DNA of 64,000 nucleotides from Psychrobacillus psychrodurans (GCF_027563345.1 NZ_JAMKBK010000002.1), one strand, 5' to 3'. Counted from the stretch's first letter, positions 32,345-41,269 are shown. The notes: generated from the letters alone by a model not told the origin. Program-made: numbers and translations.

Positions 32345-33223
32345 TCACAAAAAGAAAAACAATATCGGAATGATAAGAATATGTAGAAAGCGGAACAGAA
32401 CATATTTGCGAATCGGGATACTTGCTTTTTGTGCAAGCACAATTATTTGCATATGAATACTAATTCCGCTAAATGCAATAATAATAGCGACTACAAATGG
32501 TAAAAACGTGGAGCCCGATAACATTTCCCCTGCTAAGCTAATCCCGCCGGTCATTTCAAAGAGAGAAGCAATAAAAACAAGTAGAATAGGTGAAATATTA
32601 GGTAGAATTTCTTTGACGGATTCAAACACTATAAAACTTACTGTAGTAAAAAATATAACAGTAGTTCCGATGAGCAATAATATTTGATAGGTCTCTTTAA
32701 TACTCTCCTGGAATGGCGACTCAGAAGACTTTTGAACATGTGAATTTTCATGGATAGGAGGAGATAAAAAGATAAATACTAGTAAAAAGATTAAGTTCAC
32801 CGCATGAATTATAAGTAAGAGTTTAATTCCCGCAATTTCAGCATGGAAGATTTCAATCCCTACAAAGCCTATTACAAACATTGGACTAGGAGCATGGGAT
32901 ATTGCGATTAACCAACTAGCATTACTCTTATTAAGCGTACCCAGTTCCTTCAATGAAGTAATAACTGCAGCACCACTCGGAAAACCGCCTATAGCACTTA
33001 ATAAATAGATATTAAAATACAATTTAAATTTATTTGTCGTGTTTAAAAATGAGTTTTGAGAACGTATAAATAGCTGTGTTATTACTAAATAAGGCAGTAA
33101 GTAAGGTAGTAGAGCAGTTGTGAAAATTCTCATACCTTCAACTGCACCTTTGTGTGCAACACCAGGCTGCAAAAATAAAAGGATTATAAGTGCCCAGCTT
33201 CCAATTGTAATCAGTCTATGCAT
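32345..33223 (-). CDS. ylbJ: Sporulation membrane protein YlbJ (short form)
   Basis: 292 residues with about seven to eight hydrophobic segments and a GATE/nucleoside-recognition-like arrangement (FTTALLPYLLPYLVITQLFI, IGGFPSGAAVITSLKELG, PSPMFVIGFVGIEIF, FVVAIIIAFSGISIHMQI). B. subtilis YlbJ, made in the mother cell under sigma-E and needed for the spore cortex, has about 400 residues, so this copy is roughly a quarter shorter. It ends in a run of hydrophobic residues (ILIIPILFFFL) directly at the repeat island. AAAGGATG precedes the ATG. Confidence 0.75.
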   Translation of the reverse strand: MHRLITIGSWALIILLFLQPGVAHKGAVEGMRIFTTALLPYLLPYLVITQLFIRSQNSFLNTTNKFKLYFNIYLLSAIGGFPSGAAVITSLKELGTLNKSNASWLIAISHAPSPMFVIGFVGIEIFHAEIAGIKLLLIIHAVNLIFLLVFIFLSPPIHENSHVQKSSESPFQESIKETYQILLLIGTTVIFFTTVSFIVFESVKEILPNISPILLVFIASLFEMTGGISLAGEMLSGSTFLPFVVAIIIAFSGISIHMQIIVLAQKASIPIRKYVLFRFLHILIIPILFFFL

Positions 33224-33319
33224 GTATAATTCATCCTTTGTTCACATATATTTTGTCAGAAAAAAATGGAAGTGATAAACTAATATTCAAATGTGTTTTA
33301 GAAAGAGAGGGATATTTTG

Positions 33320-34369
33320 ATGAAGAAGAGAAATCCTATAATCCTTCTTTTCATAGTAGTGATAGTTTTAGCATTAGGTTTCTATCCATTAGAATCTTAT
33401 ATTTCTAGACCGGGTGGTGCATACGAATTAGATCCGTTTGTAGAAGTTGATGGTGGTGATCAAGATGACGAAGGTACATTGAGTCTCCTAACGATTGCTC
33501 TAGCAAAAGCTACACCGCTAACATACGCATATGCTAAAATTACAGATAGTCAAAAAATATACAAAGCAAATGAAATTCGTCAAGAAGATGAAGACGAAAA
33601 AGAATATAATGTTCGTCAATTAAAGCTTATGTCAAATTCTCAATTTAATGCTATTTCAGTTGCATTTGACCGTGCGAATAAGCCTTATACTGTATCAAAT
33701 AACGGAATATTTATTTTTAATGTAGTGGATGAAGGTGCAGCTGATGGAGTATTAGAGGCTGGTGATAAAATTTTGCAAATGGATGATATCGATGATTTAA
33801 CAGAAGAGTCTATAAGAGCCTATCTAGCTGAGAAAGCAGAAGGGGATGTTATTCGTTTAAAGGTTGAGCGTGATGGGGAACAGGTGGATAAAGAAGTTTC
33901 TCTCAAATCAATTCCCGGAGTGCTTGAAAAGCCAGGTATCGGAATTAGTTACACTGCGGACAAAAAAGTTGAAACGACTCCAGGTGTACATATTAACTCT
34001 GAAGATATTGGAGGACCATCAGCTGGTCTCATGTTTACTTTAGAGATCCTGAATCAGTTATTACCAGAAGATATTACAAAGGGATATAAGATAGCAGGAA
34101 CAGGAGAAATGGGACCAGATGGAACAGTTGGTAGAATCGGAGGGATAGACTTAAAAGTAATAGCTGCGGACAATAAAGACATTGAAATAATGTTTGCTCC
34201 TGATGATGATATTAATCCTATTGTTTTGGAAAATAATCCTGGTCTAACATCTAATTATGAGGAAGCACTAAAATCTGCAAGAAAAATAGGTACGAATATG
34301 AAAATCGTACCTGTGAAAACTATTGATGATGCTCTTGCTTACTTAGAACAATTAGAGCCCAAAAAATAA
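33320..34369 (+). CDS. ylbL: Membrane-anchored PDZ/Lon-type serine protease YlbL
   Basis: 349 residues: N-terminal anchor (IILLFIVVIVLALGFYPLE), a PDZ domain at about 115-185 (NGIFIFNVVDEGAADGVLEAGDKIL) and a Lon-like S16 protease domain with the catalytic Ser in GGPSAGLMF and Lys in GGIDLKV. This is the SepM/YlbL family, which cleaves extracytoplasmic peptides; B. subtilis YlbL degrades the division inhibitor YneA. ATG 33320 rather than the TTG one codon before it. Its stop nearly touches the convergent tmcAL. Confidence 0.92.
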   Translation: MKKRNPIILLFIVVIVLALGFYPLESYISRPGGAYELDPFVEVDGGDQDDEGTLSLLTIALAKATPLTYAYAKITDSQKIYKANEIRQEDEDEKEYNVRQLKLMSNSQFNAISVAFDRANKPYTVSNNGIFIFNVVDEGAADGVLEAGDKILQMDDIDDLTEESIRAYLAEKAEGDVIRLKVERDGEQVDKEVSLKSIPGVLEKPGIGISYTADKKVETTPGVHINSEDIGGPSAGLMFTLEILNQLLPEDITKGYKIAGTGEMGPDGTVGRIGGIDLKVIAADNKDIEIMFAPDDDINPIVLENNPGLTSNYEEALKSARKIGTNMKIVPVKTIDDALAYLEQLEPKK

Positions 34370-34370
34370 T

Positions 34371-35588
34371 CTATTCTTGAATAATAGGGGCATTTCGAAA
34401 ATCACTGCCAACCATGCTTTGACCAAACGAAGACTGTAATCCTAAGTAATAAAGGTCTGCAGCTTTAATATCTAATTGCAACTGTTTATCATTTTTACTT
34501 GCGGCTACTCTACTAATTAGAGGGAGCTGCAATTCTTTTTTTATGCTTTGTAAATACGCTTGCCCCTTTTTATTCATTGCTAGAGGTCTTATATATGTGG
34601 GTAAATCAATGTCACGTAATTGGTCCCAGGTAAAGTCGGTATAAATATGTGTTAACATTCGTTGAATCCTTGTCCATGTAAAGCGCTTTGATTTTATTTG
34701 TTGCATAAAAGATTCAAAGTTAGTGTTTGTCTTAGCAGCTTTCCAAATAGCGTTTTCCATACCCTCGGTAATCTCTGCAATTTGTGCCAACTTTTCCTTC
34801 GATGAGCGAAGTATAAGTATTCGTAGTGTCGGATAAAATATTTCCCAGCTACCAAAAGAAAAGTAGGTACTTTCCCAATCCTTCAGTCCTTCTAAGCTAG
34901 GACTAGGCATGAAAGCATTTACCTCTGAGATTTTCTGCCCTTCGAATAGTAATTTGCGAATACCAGTTGCACTGGCTATAGTTTCGTTATTATTAGCATC
35001 ATCATGAAAATTTGCGACAACACGTTGAATAGTCTCAGGTTTAATATTACTGTTTAAAAGGTTTGCAGCCTGGACGTAATGGTATCCTAAAATATTATTT
35101 GGTTTAGATAGATCTACTAAACGGTCCGTAGAGGCTTTAGAAATGTCATTGTACGCTTCATTTAATGCTTTAGGATAACTGATACCTTTTTTTATATAAT
35201 TTGCAATGGCTGTATTATATTCGTCTTTTTTGGTTGATAATAGACTGTAGGTTTGTTGAAATGCTTCTAATGAACCTTCTTCACTACCGAAACAAAAGGA
35301 ACTACACTTTAAAGCATCTAATAAGAAAATAGAACCTTTCGCAAAATCACTCGCCTGCGCTGTAGCAAATGCATAAGGAAGTTCAATTACTAAGTCAACA
35401 CCTGAAGCAATGGCCATTTTTGAACGAGTCCATTTGTCAACTAGGGCTGGTTCCCCGCGCTGAAGAAAGTTACCAGACATGACGGCAATGACGATATCGT
35501 TATTCGTTTTTATACGAGTTTGCTGTAGGTGATGCAAATGACCGTTATGAAATGGATTATATTCTACAATAATTCCAGTTGCTTTCAT
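34371..35588 (-). CDS. tmcAL: tRNA(Met) cytidine acetate ligase TmcAL (YlbM)
   Basis: 405 residues. Nucleotidyltransferase-like N terminus with VEYNPFHNGHLHHLQ (HxGH), VMSGNFLQRGEPALVDKW and LVIELPYAFATAQASDFA; the C-terminal part is helical. TmcAL uses ATP and acetate to form N4-acetylcytidine at the wobble base of elongator tRNA-Met. The B. subtilis gene is ylbM, in the same position. It starts at ATG 35588 after AAAGGATTT. Confidence 0.92.
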   Translation of the reverse strand: MKATGIIVEYNPFHNGHLHHLQQTRIKTNNDIVIAVMSGNFLQRGEPALVDKWTRSKMAIASGVDLVIELPYAFATAQASDFAKGSIFLLDALKCSSFCFGSEEGSLEAFQQTYSLLSTKKDEYNTAIANYIKKGISYPKALNEAYNDISKASTDRLVDLSKPNNILGYHYVQAANLLNSNIKPETIQRVVANFHDDANNNETIASATGIRKLLFEGQKISEVNAFMPSPSLEGLKDWESTYFSFGSWEIFYPTLRILILRSSKEKLAQIAEITEGMENAIWKAAKTNTNFESFMQQIKSKRFTWTRIQRMLTHIYTDFTWDQLRDIDLPTYIRPLAMNKKGQAYLQSIKKELQLPLISRVAASKNDKQLQLDIKAADLYYLGLQSSFGQSMVGSDFRNAPIIQE

Positions 35589-35712
35589 CTTTAAATCAAA
35601 TCCTTTCCTTAATGCCAGTATAATGTTAAACTAATGTAGTGACAAGAAATTATCTTGACATCTAAAATCAGTCATTATATAATCAACTTTGTTGTCTTGA
35701 GGTGATAATCGT

Positions 35713-36252
35713 ATGAAATGGGCAATTCATCAGCTATCTAAATATCGTGAGAACGGACTAACTTTAGATGAATTCGTGGAACTCGAAAACGTGAAGAAGC
35801 GGAACCAGGACGTTCGAAGGATTTCACCCGTTCACGTAAAAGGGCACTGTACATTTGGTGCAGCGCAAATGACTTGTCACTTTCAGCTTTCAGGGACTCT
35901 AATTTTACCATGTGCACGCACTTGGGAAGATGTAGAATATCCATTTGAGATTGAATCTGATGAAATCTTCAACTGGTCTGAGACAGCACTCGCTTCTGCA
36001 AGAGCATATGATAACTTTCATGTTGTAGAAGGCGATGTTATTGATGTAGATCCAGTTCTAGAAGAATTAATTCTTTTAGAAATTCCAATGCAAGTGTATA
36101 AAGAAGGTGCAGACCAATTTAGACATGAGGGTGGAAATGGTTGGAGTTATGCAACAGACGAAGAACTCAAAGAAGTGCAGGAAGATGAACAACCAAAAGT
36201 AGATCCAAGACTTGCTGATTTAGCTAAGTATTTTGATCAAACAGACGAATAA
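35713..36252 (+). CDS. ylbN: YceD/DUF177 family protein YlbN
   Basis: 179 residues. The DUF177 core runs VHVKGHCTFGAAQMTCHFQLSGTLILPCARTWEDVEYPFE, with the conserved Cys, followed by an acidic C terminus (EEIPMQ, EVQEDEQPK). YceD proteins are linked to 23S rRNA/50S assembly and are almost always encoded directly before rpmF, as here (24 nt). TGAGGTGAT precedes the ATG. Confidence 0.9.
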   Translation: MKWAIHQLSKYRENGLTLDEFVELENVKKRNQDVRRISPVHVKGHCTFGAAQMTCHFQLSGTLILPCARTWEDVEYPFEIESDEIFNWSETALASARAYDNFHVVEGDVIDVDPVLEELILLEIPMQVYKEGADQFRHEGGNGWSYATDEELKEVQEDEQPKVDPRLADLAKYFDQTDE

Positions 36253-36276
36253 TAGATCTGTAAGGAGGTGCCACCT

Positions 36277-36450
36277 ATGGCAGTACCAGCTAGAAGAACT
36301 TCTAAAACTGTAAAAAGAAAGCGTCGTACACATTTTAAATTATCCGTACCTGGTATGGTTGCTTGTTCAAATTGTGGTGAAATGAAATTGGCTCACCGTA
36401 TTTGTAAATCTTGCGGTCAATACAAAGGGAAAGAAGTATTGAGCAAATAA
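36277..36450 (+). CDS. rpmF: 50S ribosomal protein L32, zinc-binding form
   Basis: 57 residues: AVPARRTSKTVKRKRRTHFK at the N terminus and the zinc-ribbon pairs CSNCGE and CKSCGQ, so this is the C+ (zinc) version. AAGGAGGTG is 6 nt before ATG 36277; the in-frame GTG at 36268 falls inside it. Forms an operon with ylbN and ends at a strong terminator. Confidence 0.97.
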   Translation: MAVPARRTSKTVKRKRRTHFKLSVPGMVACSNCGEMKLAHRICKSCGQYKGKEVLSK

Positions 36451-36467
36451 TTCAGTATTTGTTCCTT

Positions 36468-36509
36468 AAAAGACTACCAAAGAGACCATGGCTCTTCGGT
36501 AGTCTTTTT
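36468..36509 (+). terminator. Intrinsic terminator of ylbN-rpmF
   Basis: AAAAGACTACC / GGTAGTCTTTT stem with an additional inner pairing AAGAG / CTCTT, then a T-run. Confidence 0.9.
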
Positions 36510-36543
36510 CTCTATTCACATTTTTTAAAAGGGGTGCGAGTAA

Positions 36544-37305
36544 ATGGCTTATACGTTAGTAAAAAGAGAAGGAATAATTATTTTAGAAATAAATAGACCT
36601 GCTATACATAATGCGATAAACATGGAAGTCTTAGAGGGGTTTAAAGAGTTAGTACTTACAGTGAAAAATGAAAGTTCTATTAAATTAGCAGTAATAACAG
36701 GAGCAGGGGATAAGTCTTTTTGTTCCGGTGGCGATTTAACTGTTCTACATAAGTTGAAAACAGAGCGAGAGTCGTATGAAATGTTAAGTGACGCAGCGAC
36801 TATTTTATATGATGTTGCTACGCTACCAATCCCTACTTTAGCGTTAGTTAACGGTACCGCAGTAGGTGGAGGTTGTGAGATTGCAACTTTATGCGATTAT
36901 CGTTTAGTAAAGAAAGGCGCAAAATGTGGGTTCATTCAAGGTCAATTGGCGATTACTTCTGGTTGGGGCGGAGGAACCTATTTATGGGAAAAAGGGTTGC
37001 GACTAGATCATACACTCCAAATGCTAACAGAATCGATTCCTTATGTATCTGACCAACTCCAAGCGATTGGCTGGGCAACGGAAGTTTTCGAAGGAAATAA
37101 ATACGATGCCCTAGAAACATTTATACAAAAAATGATTGTGCCACATGAATCTGTATTAAAAGCATACAAAATGCAATTAATTCGAAAATGGCAACAGACT
37201 AAATTATTCGAACGAATTATAGAAGAGGTTAGAACTTGTTCCGTTCTATGGGAGCAAGAAGCGCATCATCAAGCAGTCGATTCATTTTTATCTAAAAAGA
37301 AATAA
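36544..37305 (+). CDS. Enoyl-CoA hydratase/isomerase family protein
   Basis: 253 residues with the crotonase fold. The oxyanion-hole segments are AVITGAGDKSFCSGGDL and PTLALVNGTAVGGGCEIATLCDYRL. The position usually holding the second catalytic Glu reads FIQGQLAITSGWGG, where the conserved Glu/Pro pattern of true hydratases is altered, which leaves room for a hydrolase (3-hydroxyisobutyryl-CoA hydrolase-like) or isomerase role. AAAGGGGTG precedes the ATG. It is not part of the standard B. subtilis ylb order and lies between rpmF and gerR. Confidence 0.8.
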   Translation: MAYTLVKREGIIILEINRPAIHNAINMEVLEGFKELVLTVKNESSIKLAVITGAGDKSFCSGGDLTVLHKLKTERESYEMLSDAATILYDVATLPIPTLALVNGTAVGGGCEIATLCDYRLVKKGAKCGFIQGQLAITSGWGGGTYLWEKGLRLDHTLQMLTESIPYVSDQLQAIGWATEVFEGNKYDALETFIQKMIVPHESVLKAYKMQLIRKWQQTKLFERIIEEVRTCSVLWEQEAHHQAVDSFLSKKK

Positions 37306-37314
37306 TATGAGAGT

Positions 37315-37340
37315 CTATTTGTACCCACTTTGCATATATT
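37315..37340 (+). promoter_or_regulatory. Possible sigma-E promoter of gerR
   Basis: CTATT (37315-37319), 13-bp spacer, CATATATT (37333-37340). Two mismatches in the -10 against CATACA(A/C)T and one in the -35. In B. subtilis gerR is transcribed by sigma-E, which is the main reason to take the weak match seriously. Confidence 0.3.
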
Positions 37341-37365
37341 AATAAAAAAGCAAAGGGTGATCTAG

Positions 37366-37767
37366 ATGAATGTAAAATTGAGAAAAGATAGTTGGACTGA
37401 AGAAGAAGATAATCTTCTAAAAGAAATAATTTTGAACAAAATTAATCAAGGCCACACGCAAATTTCTGGTTTTCAGGAAGCCAGTGTATTACTAGGAAGA
37501 TCAAAGCAGGCGTGTGCATTCCGATGGAACAAGAATCTACGCCCTCAAATTATTAAAAAAGAACATAAAACAACAACCTCGTATTCTACTAGAGAAATAG
37601 CAGATTCCTCATCGCTTCAAAACCATTTGCAATTGGCAATGGAAAGTTATGATGAAATGAAGCATTCTTACGATGAAATTTCAAGTGCATATAATTTGTT
37701 GAAAAATGATTATGAACAGTTATTAAACTGGGTTAAACAAGGTATTACTCATATCGAACGCAAGTAA
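37366..37767 (+). CDS. gerR: RsfA-family sporulation regulator (GerR/YlbO)
   Basis: 133 residues. An N-terminal SANT/Myb-like helix-turn-helix (KDSWTEEEDNLLKEIILNKI, then LGRSKQACAFRWNKNLRPQ) and a C-terminal coiled-coil (about 90-133, SYDEMKHSYDEISSAYNLLK). RsfA and GerR are compartment-specific transcription regulators in sporulation; the position (B. subtilis ylbO = gerR) favours the mother-cell GerR. It is shorter than I remember for B. subtilis GerR. AAAGGGTGAT precedes the ATG. Confidence 0.8.
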   Translation: MNVKLRKDSWTEEEDNLLKEIILNKINQGHTQISGFQEASVLLGRSKQACAFRWNKNLRPQIIKKEHKTTTSYSTREIADSSSLQNHLQLAMESYDEMKHSYDEISSAYNLLKNDYEQLLNWVKQGITHIERK

Positions 37768-37797
37768 AAGAAGCCTTTTTATAAGGCTTCTTTTATT
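37766..37797 (+). terminator. Intrinsic terminator after gerR
   Basis: AAAAGAAGCCTT / AAGGCTTCTTTT stem with a 5-nt loop, starting in the stop codon. Confidence 0.85.
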
Positions 37798-37894
37798 GTA
37801 TAAAATACAATACTGAAGAATATAGTTGAAATCGCTTTCACCATTCGTATAGACTAATATAGATGGGGAAATGTCAAACGAAGGGGGAAATAAG

Positions 37895-39256
37895 ATGAAG
37901 AAAGTGTTAATTGCAAATAGGGGAGAAATAGCTAGACGAATTATTAAAACATGTAAAAGATTAAATATTGAAACTGTGGCAATCTATTCGGAAGCTGACA
38001 AAGATTTACCTTACGCAAAAGAGGCTGATTTTGCTTTTTTAATAGGTCCAAATCAAGTTCAACAATCATACTTAAAAGTAGATGATATTATTGCGCTTGC
38101 AAAAAGGGAAAAGGTTGATGCGATTCATCCGGGATACGGGTTTTTATCGGAGAATGCTGAGTTTGCCCGTAAAGCAGAAGCTGAAGGTATTATTTTTATT
38201 GGTCCAAAACCAGAAACAATGGAAAAAATGGGAGATAAAATTGGTTCAAGAATTACGATGATTGATGCGAACGTTCCAGTTGTTCCGGGAACGGAAGAAG
38301 GACTTGCTTCTGTAGAAGATGCAATAGTAGCGGCTGCTTCGATTGGGTATCCGATTATGCTTAAAGCGAGTGCTGGCGGTGGCGGTATAGGAATGATTCG
38401 ATGTGATGATGAAGCGACGCTTGTTAAAAATTTTGAATCTATTAAAACACGTGCAAAATCTTATTTTGGCAGCGATGTAGTTTTTCTTGAAAAATTTATT
38501 GATTCATCTAGACATATTGAAGTACAAATTTTTGGGGACACTCACGGAAATATTGTTCATTTATTTGAACGAAATTGTTCTGTTCAACGTAGAAACCAAA
38601 AAGTTATGGAAGAGGCACCTTCTCCCAATTTCCCTCAGGAAGCTAGGGAGAAATTATGGGAGGCAGCTGTGAATGCAGCGAAAGCTGTAAACTATATTAA
38701 TGCTGGGACTGTTGAATTTATAGTAGATCATAATCATCAGTTCTATTTCTTAGAGATGAATACTAGATTACAGGTAGAGCATCCGATTACGGAAGCTATC
38801 ACGGGGTTCGATTTAGTAGAATGGCAGCTAAAGGTTGCTGCTGGAGAAGAACTACCTGTGAAAGATCAATCTTCGATAAAATCTAATGGACATGCAATAG
38901 AATTTAGAATATATGCGGAGGACCCAAAAACATTTTTCCCATCACCTGGAACTATCACTGCACAAAGTTTTGAAACAGATGAGAAAATTCGAATAGATGC
39001 AGGTTACGCAGAAGGTGATAAAGTCACGCCGTTCTACGATCCGATGATTTCTAAAATAATTGTTCATGCAGAAAATAGAAAATTAGCGATAGAGTCTGCA
39101 CAAAAAGTATTTTCTTCTGCTAAAATAGAAGGTGTGAAAACAAATATTCCACTATTCCATCAGTTTTTGGAAGATGAGAGTTTTATAAGTGGTGAGTATT
39201 CAACATCTGTTTTAGGGGAATGGATGAACAAACAAAGGGAGGAAGTTTCAAAATGA
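37895..39256 (+). CDS. Acyl-CoA carboxylase, biotin carboxylase subunit
   Basis: 453 residues, AccC-like: ANRGEIARRIIKTC, HPGYGFLSENAEFA, the glycine-rich KASAGGGGIGM, the catalytic VEHPITEAITG and a C-terminal lid domain. It carboxylates biotin with ATP and bicarbonate. ATG 37895 follows AAGGGGG. First gene of a three-gene unit with a 70-residue biotin carrier (ATGA overlap) and a carboxyltransferase. The set probably forms a propionyl-, methylcrotonyl- or similar acyl-CoA carboxylase, not the housekeeping AccABCD, because the transferase is of the fused PccB type. Confidence 0.9.
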   Translation: MKKVLIANRGEIARRIIKTCKRLNIETVAIYSEADKDLPYAKEADFAFLIGPNQVQQSYLKVDDIIALAKREKVDAIHPGYGFLSENAEFARKAEAEGIIFIGPKPETMEKMGDKIGSRITMIDANVPVVPGTEEGLASVEDAIVAAASIGYPIMLKASAGGGGIGMIRCDDEATLVKNFESIKTRAKSYFGSDVVFLEKFIDSSRHIEVQIFGDTHGNIVHLFERNCSVQRRNQKVMEEAPSPNFPQEAREKLWEAAVNAAKAVNYINAGTVEFIVDHNHQFYFLEMNTRLQVEHPITEAITGFDLVEWQLKVAAGEELPVKDQSSIKSNGHAIEFRIYAEDPKTFFPSPGTITAQSFETDEKIRIDAGYAEGDKVTPFYDPMISKIIVHAENRKLAIESAQKVFSSAKIEGVKTNIPLFHQFLEDESFISGEYSTSVLGEWMNKQREEVSK

Positions 39257-39465
39257 AAAATTTAGAATCGACAATGGCAGGAACAGTATTTACAGTAAAT
39301 GTAGCAGTTGGGGAAGAAGTATCAGCTGGACAGGTAGTAATGGTGTTGGAATCGATGAAAATGGAGATTCCAATAGAAGCGGAAACAGCGGGTAAAATTG
39401 CAACAATCAATGCCGGAGAAGGCGACTTCGTAAATGAAGGCGATGTTTTAGTAACGTTTGAATAA
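39253..39465 (+). CDS. Minimal biotin carrier protein (biotinyl/lipoyl domain)
   Basis: 70 residues, a single biotinyl domain and nothing else: MKNLESTMAGTVFTVNVAVGEEV, then VLESMKMEIPIE with the biotinylated Lys, and VNEGDVLVTFE. It resembles B. subtilis YngHB. The start ATG overlaps the stop of the upstream biotin carboxylase gene (ATGA) and is preceded by GGGAGG. It carries carboxybiotin between the flanking carboxylase and transferase subunits. Confidence 0.92.
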   Translation: MKNLESTMAGTVFTVNVAVGEEVSAGQVVMVLESMKMEIPIEAETAGKIATINAGEGDFVNEGDVLVTFE

Positions 39466-39480
39466 AGGGGGCTTTAAACC

Positions 39481-41022
39481 GTGGGAGAATCAAAGGGGTA
39501 TAATGATAGATTAGAAGAAAAACTAGCATCAGTCTATTCTGGTGGACATGAAAAGTATCATGAAAAAATGAAAGAGCAAAATAAATTATTTGTACGTGAT
39601 CGTTTAGCATTACTTTTCGATAATGGGGAATATATCGAAGATGGCCGCTTTGCGAATGTAGAGGCAGGGGATTTGCCAGCAGATGGGGTTGTAACTGCAA
39701 CTGGTAAAGTGAATGGACAAACTGTTTGCGTTATGGCAAATGATTCCACTGTAAAAGCTGGATCATGGGGATCACGTACAGTTGAAAAAATTATTCGCAT
39801 CCAAGAAATAGCAGAAAAAAATAGAGTGCCAATGCTGTACCTAGTAGACTCAGCTGGTGCTCGTATTACGGATCAGCTGGATATGTTTCCAAATCGCCGG
39901 GGAGCAGGGAGGATATTTCATAACCAAGTAAGACTTTCTGGCTTTATACCACAAATTTGTCTATTGTTTGGTCCTTCTGCTGCTGGAGGAGCATATATAC
40001 CCGCTTTTTGTGATATTGTCTTTATGGTTGAAGGTAATGCTTCCATGTATTTAGGTTCACCTCGAATGGCCGAAAAGGTTATTGGTGAAAAGGTAACACT
40101 GGAAGAAATGGGCGGAGCTCGTATGCACTGTACAGTCAGTGGTGTAGGGGATGTACTTGTTTCTACAGAGGAAGAGGCAATTATAGAGGCTAAACGCTAC
40201 TTAAGCTTCTTCCCGTCGAACTATACAGAAAAACCTAAACAAGTGGAAGCAAAGGCTATTAAAGAAGGAAGAACACTAGAAGAAATCATTCCAGAAAATC
40301 AAAATGCACCATTTGATATGTATGAAGCAATAGATGCGATTATTGATGATGGAACTTTCTTTGATGTGAAAAAGCTGTTCGCTCCTGAGCTAATTACTGG
40401 ATTAGCACGAATAGATGGTAGAGCAGTAGGTATTATTGCCAATCAACCAAAAGCTAAAGGTGGAGTACTCTTTGTTGATTCTGCCGATAAAGCAACGAAA
40501 TTTATCTCACTTTGTGATGCATTTTCCATTCCACTATTATTCCTAGCTGACGTTCCTGGATTTATGATTGGAACGAAAGTAGAACGTGCAGGTATTATTA
40601 GACATGGGGCGAAGCTGATTGCAGCAATGAGTTCTGCAACAGTTCCGAAAATATCTGTTATTGTGCGTAAAGCATATGGAGCGGGTTTATATGCAATGGC
40701 TGGTCCGGCATTTGAGCCAGATGTGTGTATTGCTTTACCTACAGCGCAAATTGCTGTAATGGGTCCAGAAGCGGCAGTAAATGCTGTATATTCAAACAAA
40801 ATTGAAGCAATCGAAGATCCAAAGGAACGTTTAAAATTTGTTCAAGAAAAGCATGCGGAATATAAAGAGGAAATTGATATTTATAAGCTTGCCTCTGAAA
40901 TGATTATCGATGAGATTGTTGCACCAAGTGCTTTACGTTCGGAACTTGCAAATCGTTTGCGCTTCTATGAAGGCAAACAAATAGTAAATGCACCTCGAAA
41001 ACATCCGGTGCTTCCTGTATAA
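39481..41022 (+). CDS. Acyl-CoA carboxylase, carboxyltransferase subunit (PccB/MmdA type)
   Basis: 513 residues with two crotonase-fold halves: LYLVDSAGARITDQ and FGPSAAGGAYIPAFCDIVF in the first, and PLLFLADVPGFMIGTKVE with VIVRKAYGAGLYAMAGPAFEPD in the second, the two acyl-CoA and biotin oxyanion elements. It starts at GTG 39481, 9 nt after AAAGGGGG. Substrate is uncertain among propionyl-CoA, methylcrotonyl-CoA and related acyl-CoAs. Not present at this locus in B. subtilis, so the operon is an insertion between gerR and panE. Confidence 0.9.
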   Translation: MGESKGYNDRLEEKLASVYSGGHEKYHEKMKEQNKLFVRDRLALLFDNGEYIEDGRFANVEAGDLPADGVVTATGKVNGQTVCVMANDSTVKAGSWGSRTVEKIIRIQEIAEKNRVPMLYLVDSAGARITDQLDMFPNRRGAGRIFHNQVRLSGFIPQICLLFGPSAAGGAYIPAFCDIVFMVEGNASMYLGSPRMAEKVIGEKVTLEEMGGARMHCTVSGVGDVLVSTEEEAIIEAKRYLSFFPSNYTEKPKQVEAKAIKEGRTLEEIIPENQNAPFDMYEAIDAIIDDGTFFDVKKLFAPELITGLARIDGRAVGIIANQPKAKGGVLFVDSADKATKFISLCDAFSIPLLFLADVPGFMIGTKVERAGIIRHGAKLIAAMSSATVPKISVIVRKAYGAGLYAMAGPAFEPDVCIALPTAQIAVMGPEAAVNAVYSNKIEAIEDPKERLKFVQEKHAEYKEEIDIYKLASEMIIDEIVAPSALRSELANRLRFYEGKQIVNAPRKHPVLPV

Positions 41023-41035
41023 TATTATTAATGCT

Positions 41036-41064
41036 AAGGTCTACCTCAGAGGTAGACCTTTTTT
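41036..41064 (+). terminator. Intrinsic terminator of the acyl-CoA carboxylase operon
   Basis: 11-bp perfect stem AAGGTCTACCT / AGGTAGACCTT with a 3-nt loop and T-run. Confidence 0.92.
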
Positions 41065-41143
41065 GAAAGACTTGAAAGTATATAAAAATGGTAATTGAAA
41101 AAATTTGAATAAATAAAGAGCTTTGGAAAAATTATCCGTTTCG

Positions 41144-41234
41144 CAAGTAAAAGGCAATAGACCGCAAGTAATTTTAGCCTTAGAGCAAGTAAATCACACA
41201 TGACCGCAAGTAAGTCGTAGGTGAGAGCAAGTAA
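41144..41234 (+). repeat. M2 array, copy E: five GCAAGTAA cores at exact 21-bp period
   Basis: CAAGTAA cores at 41144, 41165, 41186, 41207 and 41228, all exactly 21 bp apart. Preceding dinucleotides alternate CG, CG, AG, CG, AG. It lies after the carboxylase operon terminator and the AAGTATATAAAAAT leader (41077); no M1 block is present between them. Confidence 0.9.
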
Positions 41235-41269
41235 AGAAAAATTAGAATCGGATTATTCATAATAAATAA

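Noticed and set aside
37756..37770. CGCAAGTAAAAG at the end of gerR, identical to the first M2 unit
   Set aside because: It is the natural codons for Arg-Lys-stop and a single copy without periodic neighbours; probably coincidence.
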